This document shows positions 6,783 to 13,143 of a DNA stretch of 13,143 nucleotides, one piece after another. The DNA comes from an uncultured Litorilinea sp. (GTDB lineage: Bacteria; Chloroflexota; Anaerolineae; Caldilineales; Caldilineaceae). The stretch is from positions 1 through 13,143 of the forward strand of contig CAMPHP010000023.1 of assembly GCA_946885925.1 (NCBI GenBank). Reading direction: 5' to 3'. A program made the translations under genes and the position numbers. Positions within the stretch are counted from its first letter, which is position 1; every line of letters begins with the position of its first letter. Below the pieces are notes generated by a model. It saw nothing but the letters and a program-made list of their open reading frames with translations. It was not told where the DNA came from and did no database searches.

Positions 6783-8247
6783 AATAAGCATTCCGGTTCG
6801 TGCCAAGGAGCCATTGTATCATTGTTCGGATCAGAATCTTTATATCCAACGCCAATGACCAATTCTCGATGTACCACAAATCATACTTGGTACGTTCGAT
6901 GATCGAGGTATCACCGCGCAGCCCATTGACCTGTGCCCAGCCCGTAATCCCCGCTTTTTCACGATGGCGATCCATATAGCGTGGGATGCTTTGGCGGAAT
7001 TGCTCCACATAAACCGGACGCTCAGGACGCGGCCCTACCAGGCTCATATCACCGAGCAGCACATTGATAAACTGGGGCAATTCATCAATGTTAAACCGGC
7101 GCATGATGCTGCCCAACTTGGTGCGGCGGGAATCATTCGGGGTCGTCCAGCCAGGGCCATTTAATTCAGCATCCATACGCATCGAACGGAACTTGATCAT
7201 CTTAAAGGGAATGGCATCCAGCCCCATACGTTCTTGAATATAAAAGACTGGACCAGGGCTATCCAGCTTGACTAGCAATGCCGCTAATAACAAGAAAGGA
7301 CTCAGCAAGACGAGGGTAATCGCGCTCAGCACAATATCCATGCCCCGCTTGAGGGTCAGCTTCCACCCTTGCAGCGCCACATCGCGCATGGTCAGTAGTG
7401 GCAGCCCACCTAAGTCACCAATACCTACCTCGGTCGCCATAATTTGGAAGACATCAGGGAAGACGCGGATGCCTACCTTCTCACGCTCACAAAGGCTGAT
7501 AATGCCGACCAACTCTTGATGGCTGCTCTCTGGCAGACCAATCACAACCTCGTCAATGCCATACTGCTCAATGACAGAAGGAATATCGACCAGGGTTCCT
7601 AAAACTGGCACTCCCATAACCTTTGGGCGGCGAACATGCTTACCGCTGTCGATAAAGCCGGTGACATGATAGCCCAGTTTGCGGTTCTGCAGAATCTTCT
7701 GCATGAGCATCTGGCCTACCTCGCCAGTGCCAATCACCAGCACCCGGTCATCGCCCACACCTCTAGCCTGCGCCTGCCACTGAACCTGTGCATGAATCGC
7801 GCGCAATGCCGTCAGCAGCACAATGTTGATCGCAGTTCCCATCAAAATAAAGGGCCGGTGATAGACAAAATCGGGCAGCCCAAGAGCCAGTACGGCCACG
7901 GTGATCAACATGCAAAACAGGTTATAGAAGATGAGCTTAAAGAACTCATCTAGGTGGCTGACCGGACGCCGCCGCTGATACATGCGCTGGCTAAAGAAAA
8001 TAATGACCAACACAGCTGTATAAATTGCGGGTAGCGGCCAGAACTCTAGGAATGGCCCAATGATGACATTCGGATTGTTGTCCAGCACCATGTGAGCCAA
8101 AACAAAACTCAGCCACGTTGCCCCAATGTCGATGCAGAGCAGCGCCAGTATAAAGAAAAACTGGGCACGCTTCATCAAGACCGGACGATGGCTGCGTCGT
8201 GTACGATATTCAGGATAGCTACTCGTCTCAGTGAGACTCTGCTGCAT
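6781..8247 (-). CDS. Polyprenyl-phosphate hexose-1-phosphate transferase (exopolysaccharide initiation)
   Basis: This enzyme moves a sugar-1-phosphate, probably from UDP-glucose or a similar donor, onto undecaprenyl phosphate in the membrane, the first step in building a lipid-linked polysaccharide. The 488-residue protein has four N-terminal membrane segments (about 28-55, 66-88, 103-124, 132-150) and a Rossmann-like domain with VLVIGTGEVG at 169-178. A hairpin-like membrane segment lies at 302-327, and the bacterial sugar transferase domain carries KFRSMR at 352-357, the catalytic-type NIDELPQF with D388-E389, GDMSLVGPRPERP at 399-411 and GITGWAQVNGLRGD at 433-446. This architecture is typical of the WcaJ/WbaP/EpsE group. 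The exact sugar cannot be read from the sequence. The start is ATG 8247, with an AGGA very close upstream. It lies 34 bp after the glycosyltransferase gene and is likely cotranscribed with it. Confidence 0.92.
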   Translation of the reverse strand: MQQSLTETSSYPEYRTRRSHRPVLMKRAQFFFILALLCIDIGATWLSFVLAHMVLDNNPNVIIGPFLEFWPLPAIYTAVLVIIFFSQRMYQRRRPVSHLDEFFKLIFYNLFCMLITVAVLALGLPDFVYHRPFILMGTAINIVLLTALRAIHAQVQWQAQARGVGDDRVLVIGTGEVGQMLMQKILQNRKLGYHVTGFIDSGKHVRRPKVMGVPVLGTLVDIPSVIEQYGIDEVVIGLPESSHQELVGIISLCEREKVGIRVFPDVFQIMATEVGIGDLGGLPLLTMRDVALQGWKLTLKRGMDIVLSAITLVLLSPFLLLAALLVKLDSPGPVFYIQERMGLDAIPFKMIKFRSMRMDAELNGPGWTTPNDSRRTKLGSIMRRFNIDELPQFINVLLGDMSLVGPRPERPVYVEQFRQSIPRYMDRHREKAGITGWAQVNGLRGDTSIIERTKYDLWYIENWSLALDIKILIRTMIQWLLGTNRNAY

Positions 8248-8281
8248 AGTCCTGGTTCATTCCTGGGTTATCGTTCAATAA

Positions 8282-9409
8282 TTAGTAAGAGGGTTGGTTC
8301 GATGCAGGCGCAGAATCTGTGCGCTTGCTCGACGCGCTCTTGCGCTGTGGGCGAGCGCTCATATCGCCCTCCGACCCTCGGCGTGTAAACTCCCACAAAT
8401 GACGTGCGACATCCATACCGCCTTTGACGACAATACCCAGCACAATCGCCTTGTCCAACAACCAGTTTGTCTCCTGGCGATAGTGCTTATCATAGAAGAT
8501 CCACATTGCTTCATAGAAGTCAATGCGGGACTTGCTACTCTGGCGGCTGGCAGCTTCCTTAACATGCGTAATCTCGACCTGGCCGTTATACCAGACTTCC
8601 CAACCAGCATCCTTGATACGCTTAGCCCAGTCTAGGTCTTCCCCATACATAAAGAAGCTTTCATCTAGCAAACCAGCTTGGGCAATCGCCTCTCGCCGCA
8701 AAAGCATAAAAGCCCCCACGACCGAATCCACCGGATGCACAGCGTCTTCGGCGTAAAAGGCCATGTTATAGGCATTGAAGCGACGGCTGTTGGGAAAGAG
8801 TTTACTCAACCCCACCATACGATAAAAGCTCACTTGGGGCGTTGGAAAACTGCGCCGGCAGGCGCGATCCAAACTACCATCTAGACGGCGCACACGCGGT
8901 CCTGCGATGCCGACTTGGGGCCGCTCATCCATAAAGCGTACCATAGCTGTCAAGGATGTAGCAGGCAGCAGCGTATCAGGATTCAGCAGCAGCACATACC
9001 GTGCTGGGCGGAAATTCTCCCGAACCTCATCTATGCCAAAGCCAAACCAGCGTAACCCATCGTTGTTGCCTGTGCTAAAGCCACGATTCACCCGGTTCTC
9101 GATCAGATGAACAGCAGGAAACTCGGCCTGCACCATCGCCGCACTACCGTCGTTGCTGGCATTGTCCACCACGCAAACGTGATAGCGCAGAGAAGTGTCG
9201 CTGGCAAGGAGCGACTGTAGACAGTCGCGCAGCAGATCGACCGTGTTGTAATTCAAAATGACGATCGCCACATCCAAATCGCTCGGCGGCTCCGCACGTT
9301 TCGACATTATAGTACTTGGTGTAATACTTGGCTGATCACTTGACGTAACACTTGACGTAACACTTGACGTAGCGATCCTAGGTGGCGCGACCGTTTGCGT
9401 TTGATCCAT
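8282..9409 (-). CDS. Family 2 glycosyltransferase, rhamnosyltransferase-like
   Basis: GT2 enzymes use nucleotide sugars to extend cell-surface glycans at the cytoplasmic face. The 375-residue protein has VAIVILNYN at 47-55, CVVDNASNDGS at 79-89, NRGFSTGNNDGLR at 108-120, the DxD-equivalent LLNPDTLL at 141-148 and the acceptor-side FFMYGEDLDWAKR at 252-264. A Ser/Lys/Arg-rich tail follows. Start ATG 9409 is chosen over an upstream in-frame ATG at 9586 because AGGAAG (9413-9418) sits just before it and a good promoter lies at 9451-9480, downstream of the longer start. Residues 14-34 are a Ser/Thr-rich linker made by a 12-bp DNA repeat. The gene leads into the sugar phosphotransferase, so both probably serve one polysaccharide pathway. 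Confidence 0.9.
   Translation of the reverse strand: MDQTQTVAPPRIATSSVTSSVTSSDQPSITPSTIMSKRAEPPSDLDVAIVILNYNTVDLLRDCLQSLLASDTSLRYHVCVVDNASNDGSAAMVQAEFPAVHLIENRVNRGFSTGNNDGLRWFGFGIDEVRENFRPARYVLLLNPDTLLPATSLTAMVRFMDERPQVGIAGPRVRRLDGSLDRACRRSFPTPQVSFYRMVGLSKLFPNSRRFNAYNMAFYAEDAVHPVDSVVGAFMLLRREAIAQAGLLDESFFMYGEDLDWAKRIKDAGWEVWYNGQVEITHVKEAASRQSSKSRIDFYEAMWIFYDKHYRQETNWLLDKAIVLGIVVKGGMDVARHLWEFTRRGSEGDMSARPQRKSASSKRTDSAPASNQPSY
9314..9373. repeat. Five 12-bp tandem units in the 5' end of the glycosyltransferase gene
   Basis: Five consecutive 12-bp units each begin ACTTG. Two are identical (ACTTGACGTAAC at 9338-9349 and 9350-9361), one differs by one base (9362-9373), and two on the left are degenerate (9314-9325, 9326-9337). 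Read on the minus strand they encode four-residue steps SSVT, SSVT, SSDQ, PSIT, PSTI, so the unit keeps the reading frame. Confidence 0.85.
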
Positions 9410-9450
9410 GAGCTTCCTATAGCATGACCCTATGGGTACGATCCTCTGAA

Positions 9451-9480
9451 ATTGTAGCACACGGGGTCGAAACCGGTCAA
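9451..9480 (-). promoter_or_regulatory. Sigma70-type promoter of the polysaccharide operon
   Basis: On the minus strand TTGACC (9475-9480) and TACAAT (9451-9456) are separated by 18 bp, and TG one base before the -10 makes it an extended -10 (TGCTACAAT). Transcription would start near 9444, about 35 nt before the ATG at 9409. This is the best promoter match in the window. Confidence 0.65.
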
Positions 9481-9575
9481 AGTATCCGCCAATTTTGCCA
9501 GGCCCACATGGCCCATTCGCCCCCTTGCGGATGCTACGGCGGTTAATCGTTGTCCAATCGTACGCTCTGCCCCAC

Positions 9576-9607
9576 CAAGAATTCATAACTTCAAGAATTC
9601 ATAACTT
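9576..9607. repeat. Perfect 16-bp tandem duplication
   Basis: CAAGAATTCATAACTT occurs twice head to tail (9576-9591 and 9592-9607), followed by a T run. It lies about 50 bp upstream of the response-regulator -10 element, where an activator could bind, but a simple recent duplication is equally possible. Confidence 0.9.
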
Positions 9608-9653
9608 TTTATTAAGGGTCTGGATGGGTGAAAACAGTTTGGCTTGCGCCTAG

Positions 9654-9662
9654 TGCTATAAT
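9654..9662 (+). promoter_or_regulatory. Extended -10 promoter for the two-component operon
   Basis: TGCTATAAT contains a perfect TATAAT at 9657-9662 with the extended TG. No good -35 hexamer lies 16-18 bp upstream (CAGTTT/ACAGTT there), which is common for extended -10 promoters or activator-dependent ones. The predicted start near 9669 leaves an untranslated leader of about 150-180 nt before the response regulator. Confidence 0.5.
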
Positions 9663-9744
9663 GAACTTTGCCATGCAGCCGGAATGAATCACTGCCAGAA
9701 AAACCACGTAGTGTTATTGGCTTTATTATATAAACTTCATTATA
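9657..9744. repeat. Imperfect inverted repeat spanning the response-regulator promoter and leader
   Basis: TATAATGAACTTT (9657-9669) is the reverse complement of AAACTTCATTATA (9732-9744) except at one position. The left arm contains the -10 hexamer itself. A second pair, CTGCCAG (9692-9698) and CTGGCAG (9750-9756), interleaves with it. Confidence 0.6.
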
Positions 9745-9847
9745 CGGAGCTGGCAGAATTAATTGCCGAACATGCAATGACAAAATGCTGACGATCTGTG
9801 GCGCGATTTTGTTCTGAATGGATTCAATGCGAATTTCTGTTCCTGTT

Positions 9848-10540
9848 ATGCCCAAGACGATTCTTGTTGTTGATGACGATGCGCTCATGCGCCGCAGTGT
9901 GGCTGTTAGCCTCGGCCAAGCAGGTTATCTGGTCGAGACCGCGCCCAACGCTGAAGAGGCTCTGCGTAGTGTACAGCGTCAAGTTCCCGATTTAGTGCTG
10001 CTTGATGTAGGGCTGCCCGGCATGGATGGCATGGAAGCCCTGCGTGCTCTGCGCCGTGACGCTCCCTTGCTCCCTGTGATTTTCGTCACTGGACGCCGCC
10101 GCGAACTGGACGAAATCGTGGGTCTGGAGTTGGGTGCCGATGACTATATCACCAAGCCTTTTGATATGGATGTGCTGCTGGCGCATGTCAAAGCGGTTAT
10201 ACGCCGCAGCCAGGCACCCGTAGCCTCGCCCCAAGTACGCCCAATCAGCGTGGGGGATCTACACATCAACCCCGCGGCACGCGAAGTCCGTGTTGGCTCC
10301 CGTCTTGTTGACCTCGCGCCCAAAGAGTTTGACCTGCTGCACACGTTGGCCCAACACGCGGGCCACGTCCTCAGCCTGAACGAGTTGCTCGAACGAGTGT
10401 GGGGCGCTGAATGGATTGGGGAAAGCCAAACCTTGTACGTGCATATACGATGGTTGCGCGAAAAGCTTGAAGATGACCCTGCCCATCCCCGCCGTCTGCT
10501 TACGATACGTGGCACAGGCTATAAGTTGGTTGCGCCCTAG
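9848..10540 (+). CDS. OmpR/PhoB-family response regulator
   Basis: This is a DNA-binding transcription regulator controlled by phosphorylation from the adjacent kinase. The receiver domain (residues 1-118 from this start) has acidic residues D9-D11, phospho-acceptor D53 in LVLLDVGLPGMDG, T81 in IFVTGR and K103 in ITKPFD. The C-terminal winged helix (about 130-229) carries the OmpR pattern: LAPKEFDLLHTLAQHAGHVL, LLERVWG, a recognition helix around TLYVHIRWLREKLEDD and RTIRG-like TIRGTGYKL. ATG 9848 gives the standard N-terminus MPKTILVVDDD; an in-frame ATG at 9818 would add ten residues. Neither start has a clear Shine-Dalgarno. The stop codon overlaps the kinase ribosome site, so the two are translationally coupled. 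Confidence 0.93.
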   Translation: MPKTILVVDDDALMRRSVAVSLGQAGYLVETAPNAEEALRSVQRQVPDLVLLDVGLPGMDGMEALRALRRDAPLLPVIFVTGRRRELDEIVGLELGADDYITKPFDMDVLLAHVKAVIRRSQAPVASPQVRPISVGDLHINPAAREVRVGSRLVDLAPKEFDLLHTLAQHAGHVLSLNELLERVWGAEWIGESQTLYVHIRWLREKLEDDPAHPRRLLTIRGTGYKLVAP

Positions 10541-10543
10541 GAG
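10539..10543 (+). promoter_or_regulatory. Ribosome binding site that decides the kinase start
   Basis: AGGAG overlaps the TAG stop of the response regulator and sits seven bases before ATG 10551. This favours 10551 over an in-frame upstream ATG at 10416, which would lie inside the response regulator gene. Confidence 0.75.
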
Positions 10544-10550
10544 CTTGCCC

Positions 10551-11996
10551 ATGCTGCACAGTCTTCGCACGCGCCTAGCCCTTAGCCATGCCATTCCCGT
10601 TCTCATCTTTGTGGCACTGCTGGGCACGATTCTACTTTACCAGCTAGAGCGAACTTACTTCCTCGACAATCTCGCCGCCGAGTTGGCAGCGCAGGGAGCC
10701 ATTATTGCCGCGTTTACGCGCGACCAGCCCCAAATCTGGCATGATCCGATTTTGGCCCAGTTCGTCCTAGAGCAACTACAAACCCGTAGCACTGCCCAAA
10801 TCATGCTAGTTGATACCAACGGGCGCATCTTGGCTGCTAGTTGGTTTGACAGCCCGCCCGCCACCGGCCAACTTGTTGCAAGCGATGTAGTCTTTGCCGC
10901 GTTACAAGGACAATCGACTTGGTCAATTAACAACAACGTTATCTTGCGCGGGCAAATTGTCGATGTGGCAGTGCCAGTCAGCCTTGGCCCCAATCGAATC
11001 TTGGGGGCTGTGCGCCTCTCCCATAATCTACAGGAGATCCAGCGGCGTCTGGCTCCACTGCGTACACTGGTTTGGGTAACGGTAGGGCTGGGTGCGACCT
11101 TGTCGTTGCTTATCGGTCTCGCACTTGCTCAGTCGGTCGCTGCCCCCCTGCGCCGCTTGGCCGATATCGTGAGCCGCTTCCGCCCAACTGCCCCTCTAGA
11201 AAAAGCACCAGAGAGTGGCCCCACCGAAATCCGAATGTTAGCAGAAGCCATTAACCAAATGGGTGCGCGTTTGGTGGAACTGGAAAGCTCGCGCACCTCA
11301 CTGCTCACTGGCATTGTCCACGAACTCAGCCGGCCATTGGGGGCAATTAAAGCCGCAGCACAAACAATTCGCAATAATCCTGATCCTGCGCTTGCCCTCG
11401 AGCTAGCCGCGGGTATAGACGACCAGATTGACCAGATGAGCTTGCAAGTCGAGGATTTAGCACTGCTCGGCGAGTTGGAGTATAAGGGATTGCGCATGAA
11501 CGTTGGCCCGATAGATGTAGGCGAAGTGGTGGAGCATCAATCGCAACAGGCAGTCCTTAATGCCAAGGATCGAGCAATCGATTTTACCTGGACAGTGAGC
11601 CCTACGCTGCCCATCATTCAGGGTGACCCCAAACGCATAGCACAAATTTTGGACAATCTCATCTACAATGCCCTTAAATATACACCTGCTGGGGGTGCTG
11701 TTCATGTAGAAGCCTTTGCCTGTCCAGAACACAACCCCAGCCATGTCAACATAACTGTGAGCGAAAACGGCCCTGGCATTGCCTTGGCCGAACAAGAGCG
11801 CATCTTTCAATTTTTCTATCGCAGCCCAACCCAACAGCGGCGACACCAAGGCATGGGCATTGGTCTTGCCCTGGCGCGCCAGTTGGCAGAAGGACATGGA
11901 GGCACACTTACGGTCACCAGCCTGGAGGGAGAAGGGGCAACATTTACCCTGAGCCTTCCGCTTGAGGCGACCGCGGCAACTCCAACAGGAGCATAA
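10551..11996 (+). CDS. Membrane-bound sensor histidine kinase
   Basis: This kinase senses a signal, autophosphorylates on histidine and passes phosphate to the upstream response regulator. The 481-residue protein has a first membrane segment (about 15-31), an extracytoplasmic sensor of about 140 residues with a PAS/Cache-like IMLVDTNGRILAAS stretch, and a second membrane segment (about 173-193). A HAMP linker with APLRRLADIVSRF follows, then the dimerisation helix with phospho-acceptor H257 in GIVHELSRPLGAIKAAA. The ATPase has the N box DNLIYNALKYTP (368-379), G1 box SENGPGI (404-410), an F box-like IFQFFYRS and G2 GMGIGLALA (434-442). In G1 the usual DxGxG aspartate is glutamate (E405). All other motifs look intact. 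The signal is unknown. Confidence 0.92.
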   Translation: MLHSLRTRLALSHAIPVLIFVALLGTILLYQLERTYFLDNLAAELAAQGAIIAAFTRDQPQIWHDPILAQFVLEQLQTRSTAQIMLVDTNGRILAASWFDSPPATGQLVASDVVFAALQGQSTWSINNNVILRGQIVDVAVPVSLGPNRILGAVRLSHNLQEIQRRLAPLRTLVWVTVGLGATLSLLIGLALAQSVAAPLRRLADIVSRFRPTAPLEKAPESGPTEIRMLAEAINQMGARLVELESSRTSLLTGIVHELSRPLGAIKAAAQTIRNNPDPALALELAAGIDDQIDQMSLQVEDLALLGELEYKGLRMNVGPIDVGEVVEHQSQQAVLNAKDRAIDFTWTVSPTLPIIQGDPKRIAQILDNLIYNALKYTPAGGAVHVEAFACPEHNPSHVNITVSENGPGIALAEQERIFQFFYRSPTQQRRHQGMGIGLALARQLAEGHGGTLTVTSLEGEGATFTLSLPLEATAATPTGA

Positions 11997-12001
11997 TACT
12001 G

Positions 12002-12886
12002 ATGAACACACTATCACTTCTCACTTTTAATACGTTTGCAATTCTGAATTGGGATACGCCTTTCCGCATCACTGCCTTCTCAAGGGAATTGGCTAAACTA
12101 GGCGCAGATATAGTCTGTCTACAAGAAATCCACCAGCATCTCTTCCGGCGCACCCTTACCACAGCCACCCCTTATCATGTGGATGCTATCCATGCGCCCA
12201 AACGAGGACGGCCGCGCGGTGGACTGGTAACCTTCTCCCGTTTGCCTGTCGTCAAACATGCTTACACTTCTTATGTAGAGCAAGGTCGCTGGTTGGGCCT
12301 GGAGATCATGGACCGGCTGCTCGACAAGGGATTGCTCATCACCCACTACGAACATGGCGGCCTCCCCATAATCTCTATTAACACTCACATCATGGCTAAC
12401 TATACGGCGAATTATGATCGCAGTGGGAAGCCCGCCTTACGCCAACAGGCACAGTTGCGCCAATTGGCAACCGTGATTACAACGCTACCTGCTGAGGCAT
12501 TGGTGATCTTAGTTGGTGACTTTAATCTCCCGCGCGGCTCCTGGCTCTATCACGAATTTCTTGAGGCCAGCGGCATGGAGGATACAATGGCTGAAGATAC
12601 GCGCCCAACCTATCGCCCGCTGCCAGGTGTGCCATCACACTATGCCTTGCCCATCGATTTTGTCTTTGTGCGTCGCCCCCAGCATCGCCCCATTACCGTC
12701 GAGAGCCAGCTTTGTCTGGATCAACCCGTACAACTCGTGGGCAACTATCGTAATTTTCTCTCTGACCATCTGGGCATTCTCAGTTGTTTTACCTGGGAGG
12801 AGAGCGTTGTCGCAGAGGATGACGCAGAGGATGACGCAGCAAATGATGCAGCGAATAATGTTTTGGACAGGGCTACTACTTCATAA
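12002..12886 (+). CDS. Endonuclease/exonuclease/phosphatase-fold protein
   Basis: Members of this Mg-dependent fold cut phosphodiester bonds in DNA, RNA, sphingolipids or inositol phosphates; the substrate cannot be told here. The 294-residue protein has the complete catalytic set: LTFNTF with N10, CLQEIHQ with E42, INTH with N127 and H129, VGDFN with D173 and N175, IDFVF with D219, and SDH with D255-H256. There is no signal peptide, so it is probably cytoplasmic. Residues 271-286 form an acidic tail (AEDDAEDDAANDAANN) from a 12-bp repeat, outside the catalytic fold. ATG 12002 is five bases after the kinase stop, with AGGAG ten bases upstream, so it is very likely the third gene of the two-component operon. 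Confidence 0.9.
   Translation: MNTLSLLTFNTFAILNWDTPFRITAFSRELAKLGADIVCLQEIHQHLFRRTLTTATPYHVDAIHAPKRGRPRGGLVTFSRLPVVKHAYTSYVEQGRWLGLEIMDRLLDKGLLITHYEHGGLPIISINTHIMANYTANYDRSGKPALRQQAQLRQLATVITTLPAEALVILVGDFNLPRGSWLYHEFLEASGMEDTMAEDTRPTYRPLPGVPSHYALPIDFVFVRRPQHRPITVESQLCLDQPVQLVGNYRNFLSDHLGILSCFTWEESVVAEDDAEDDAANDAANNVLDRATTS
12812..12859 (+). repeat. Four 12-bp tandem units in the 3' end of the phosphatase-fold gene
   Basis: Two identical units GCAGAGGATGAC (12812-12823, 12824-12835) are followed by diverged copies GCAGCAAATGAT and GCAGCGAATAAT. They are in frame and encode AEDD, AEDD, AAND, AANN near the C-terminus. Confidence 0.85.
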
Positions 12887-13090
12887 ACTATTCTTAAACT
12901 TGCCATAGGCTGCTCCTAAGGTCAGGCTCATCATGCTTGGCTATACTGGTTGGTGTGAAGAACGGATGCAAACATCCAGCACATGACAACGCCTTCTGGG
13001 CTGAGTCCCGCGGGGATAAGTCCAAGTAGAGCGTAGCCATATACAACCAGCTTTTGATACATTAACCAGAACTTTTGAGGAGCAGTCTCG
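12887..13090. other. Intergenic stretch before the last gene
   Basis: About 200 bp with no gene. It has a short stem GGATG-CAAA-CATCC (12964-12976 region) without a T run, and a TATACT at 12941-12946 without a matching -35. I see no terminator or promoter I would defend. Confidence 0.5.
13077..13082 (+). promoter_or_regulatory. Strong Shine-Dalgarno of the edge gene
   Basis: GAGGAG eight bases before ATG 13091 is an optimal ribosome site and supports a real gene start at the window edge. Confidence 0.7.
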
Positions 13091-13143
13091 ATGCAAAACC
13101 GCAAGAATATCGCCTTTGGTGCAGCGATCCTCGTCACCGCCTT
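13091..13143 (+). CDS. Start of a probable secreted or membrane protein, cut by the window edge
   Basis: Only 17 codons are in view: MQNRKNIAFGAAILVTA. A basic start (R4, K5) followed by a hydrophobic run is typical of a signal peptide or first membrane segment. With the GAGGAG site upstream, a genuine gene start is likely. The product cannot be named. It lies 204 bp after the two-component operon and probably forms its own transcription unit. Confidence 0.6.
   Translation, partial: MQNRKNIAFGAAILVTA

Larger units (their letters stand above)
9410..9847. other. Divergent intergenic region between glycosyltransferase and response regulator
   Basis: About 440 bp without a gene I can support. 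It holds the minus-strand promoter at 9451-9480, a 16-bp tandem duplication at 9576-9607, the plus-strand extended -10 at 9654-9662, and two interleaved inverted repeats (9657-9669 with 9732-9744; 9692-9698 with 9750-9756). It is more AT-rich from about 9580 on than the neighbouring genes. Confidence 0.7.

Noticed and set aside
9410..9586. Longer N-terminus of the glycosyltransferase starting at 9586
   Set aside because: The best promoter in the window (9451-9480) lies inside this extension, and ATG 9409 has its own ribosome site. The extra residues do not resemble GT2 proteins.
9583..9888. Minus-strand open frame of 101 codons in the divergent region
   Set aside because: It crosses the promoter region and the start of the response regulator, has no recognisable features, and ends inside the 16-bp repeat.
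11457..11465. CIRCE half-site TTAGCACTG
   Set aside because: It lies inside the histidine kinase gene, and no GAGTGCTAA-like half follows nine bases later.
12964..12977. Hairpin GGATG-CAAA-CATCC after the phosphatase-fold gene
   Set aside because: Only five base pairs and no T run on either strand, so not a credible terminator.

Overview
The window looks like an ordinary chromosomal stretch of a free-living bacterium of moderate GC content. The family set and the domain style of the proteins would fit the Chloroflexota (filamentous Chloroflexales type). That placement is inference from general resemblance only, because no rRNA or marker gene is present. I see no tRNA, rRNA, IS element, phage, CRISPR array or origin.

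Left part, minus strand (1-4903): an sbcD/sbcC pair for DNA-end processing. The SbcD nuclease at 1879-3228 overlaps the start of SbcC. SbcC runs off the left edge and is split by a one-base frameshift near 819-821. Upstream lie a small YvlD-type membrane protein (3397-3750), separated from sbcD by a probable terminator, and a two-part GNAT acetyltransferase (3860-4903).

Middle part, minus strand (4920-6633): hrcA then grpE, the heat-shock repressor and the DnaK nucleotide-exchange factor, followed directly by the GNAT gene where dnaK/dnaJ would often be. No CIRCE operator is visible upstream of hrcA. In its place there is a triple 13-bp direct repeat, a -10-like box, and a strong orphan Shine-Dalgarno with a 12-codon leader frame.

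Polysaccharide operon, minus strand (6781-9409): a family-2 glycosyltransferase and a polyprenyl-phosphate sugar phosphotransferase, driven by a good sigma70-type promoter at 9451-9480. Together they would start and extend a lipid-linked exopolysaccharide or O-antigen-like glycan.

Right part, plus strand (9654-13143): an extended -10 promoter, an OmpR-type response regulator, a membrane histidine kinase and an endonuclease/exonuclease/phosphatase-fold protein, all closely spaced. At the edge a secreted or membrane protein begins at 13091 with a strong Shine-Dalgarno.

I found no clear new multi-gene system. The most unusual signals are the sbcC frameshift, the non-CIRCE hrcA leader, the Asp-to-Glu change in the kinase ATP-binding G1 box, the two-domain GNAT in a heat-shock operon, and several 12-16 bp tandem repeats at gene ends or in control regions.
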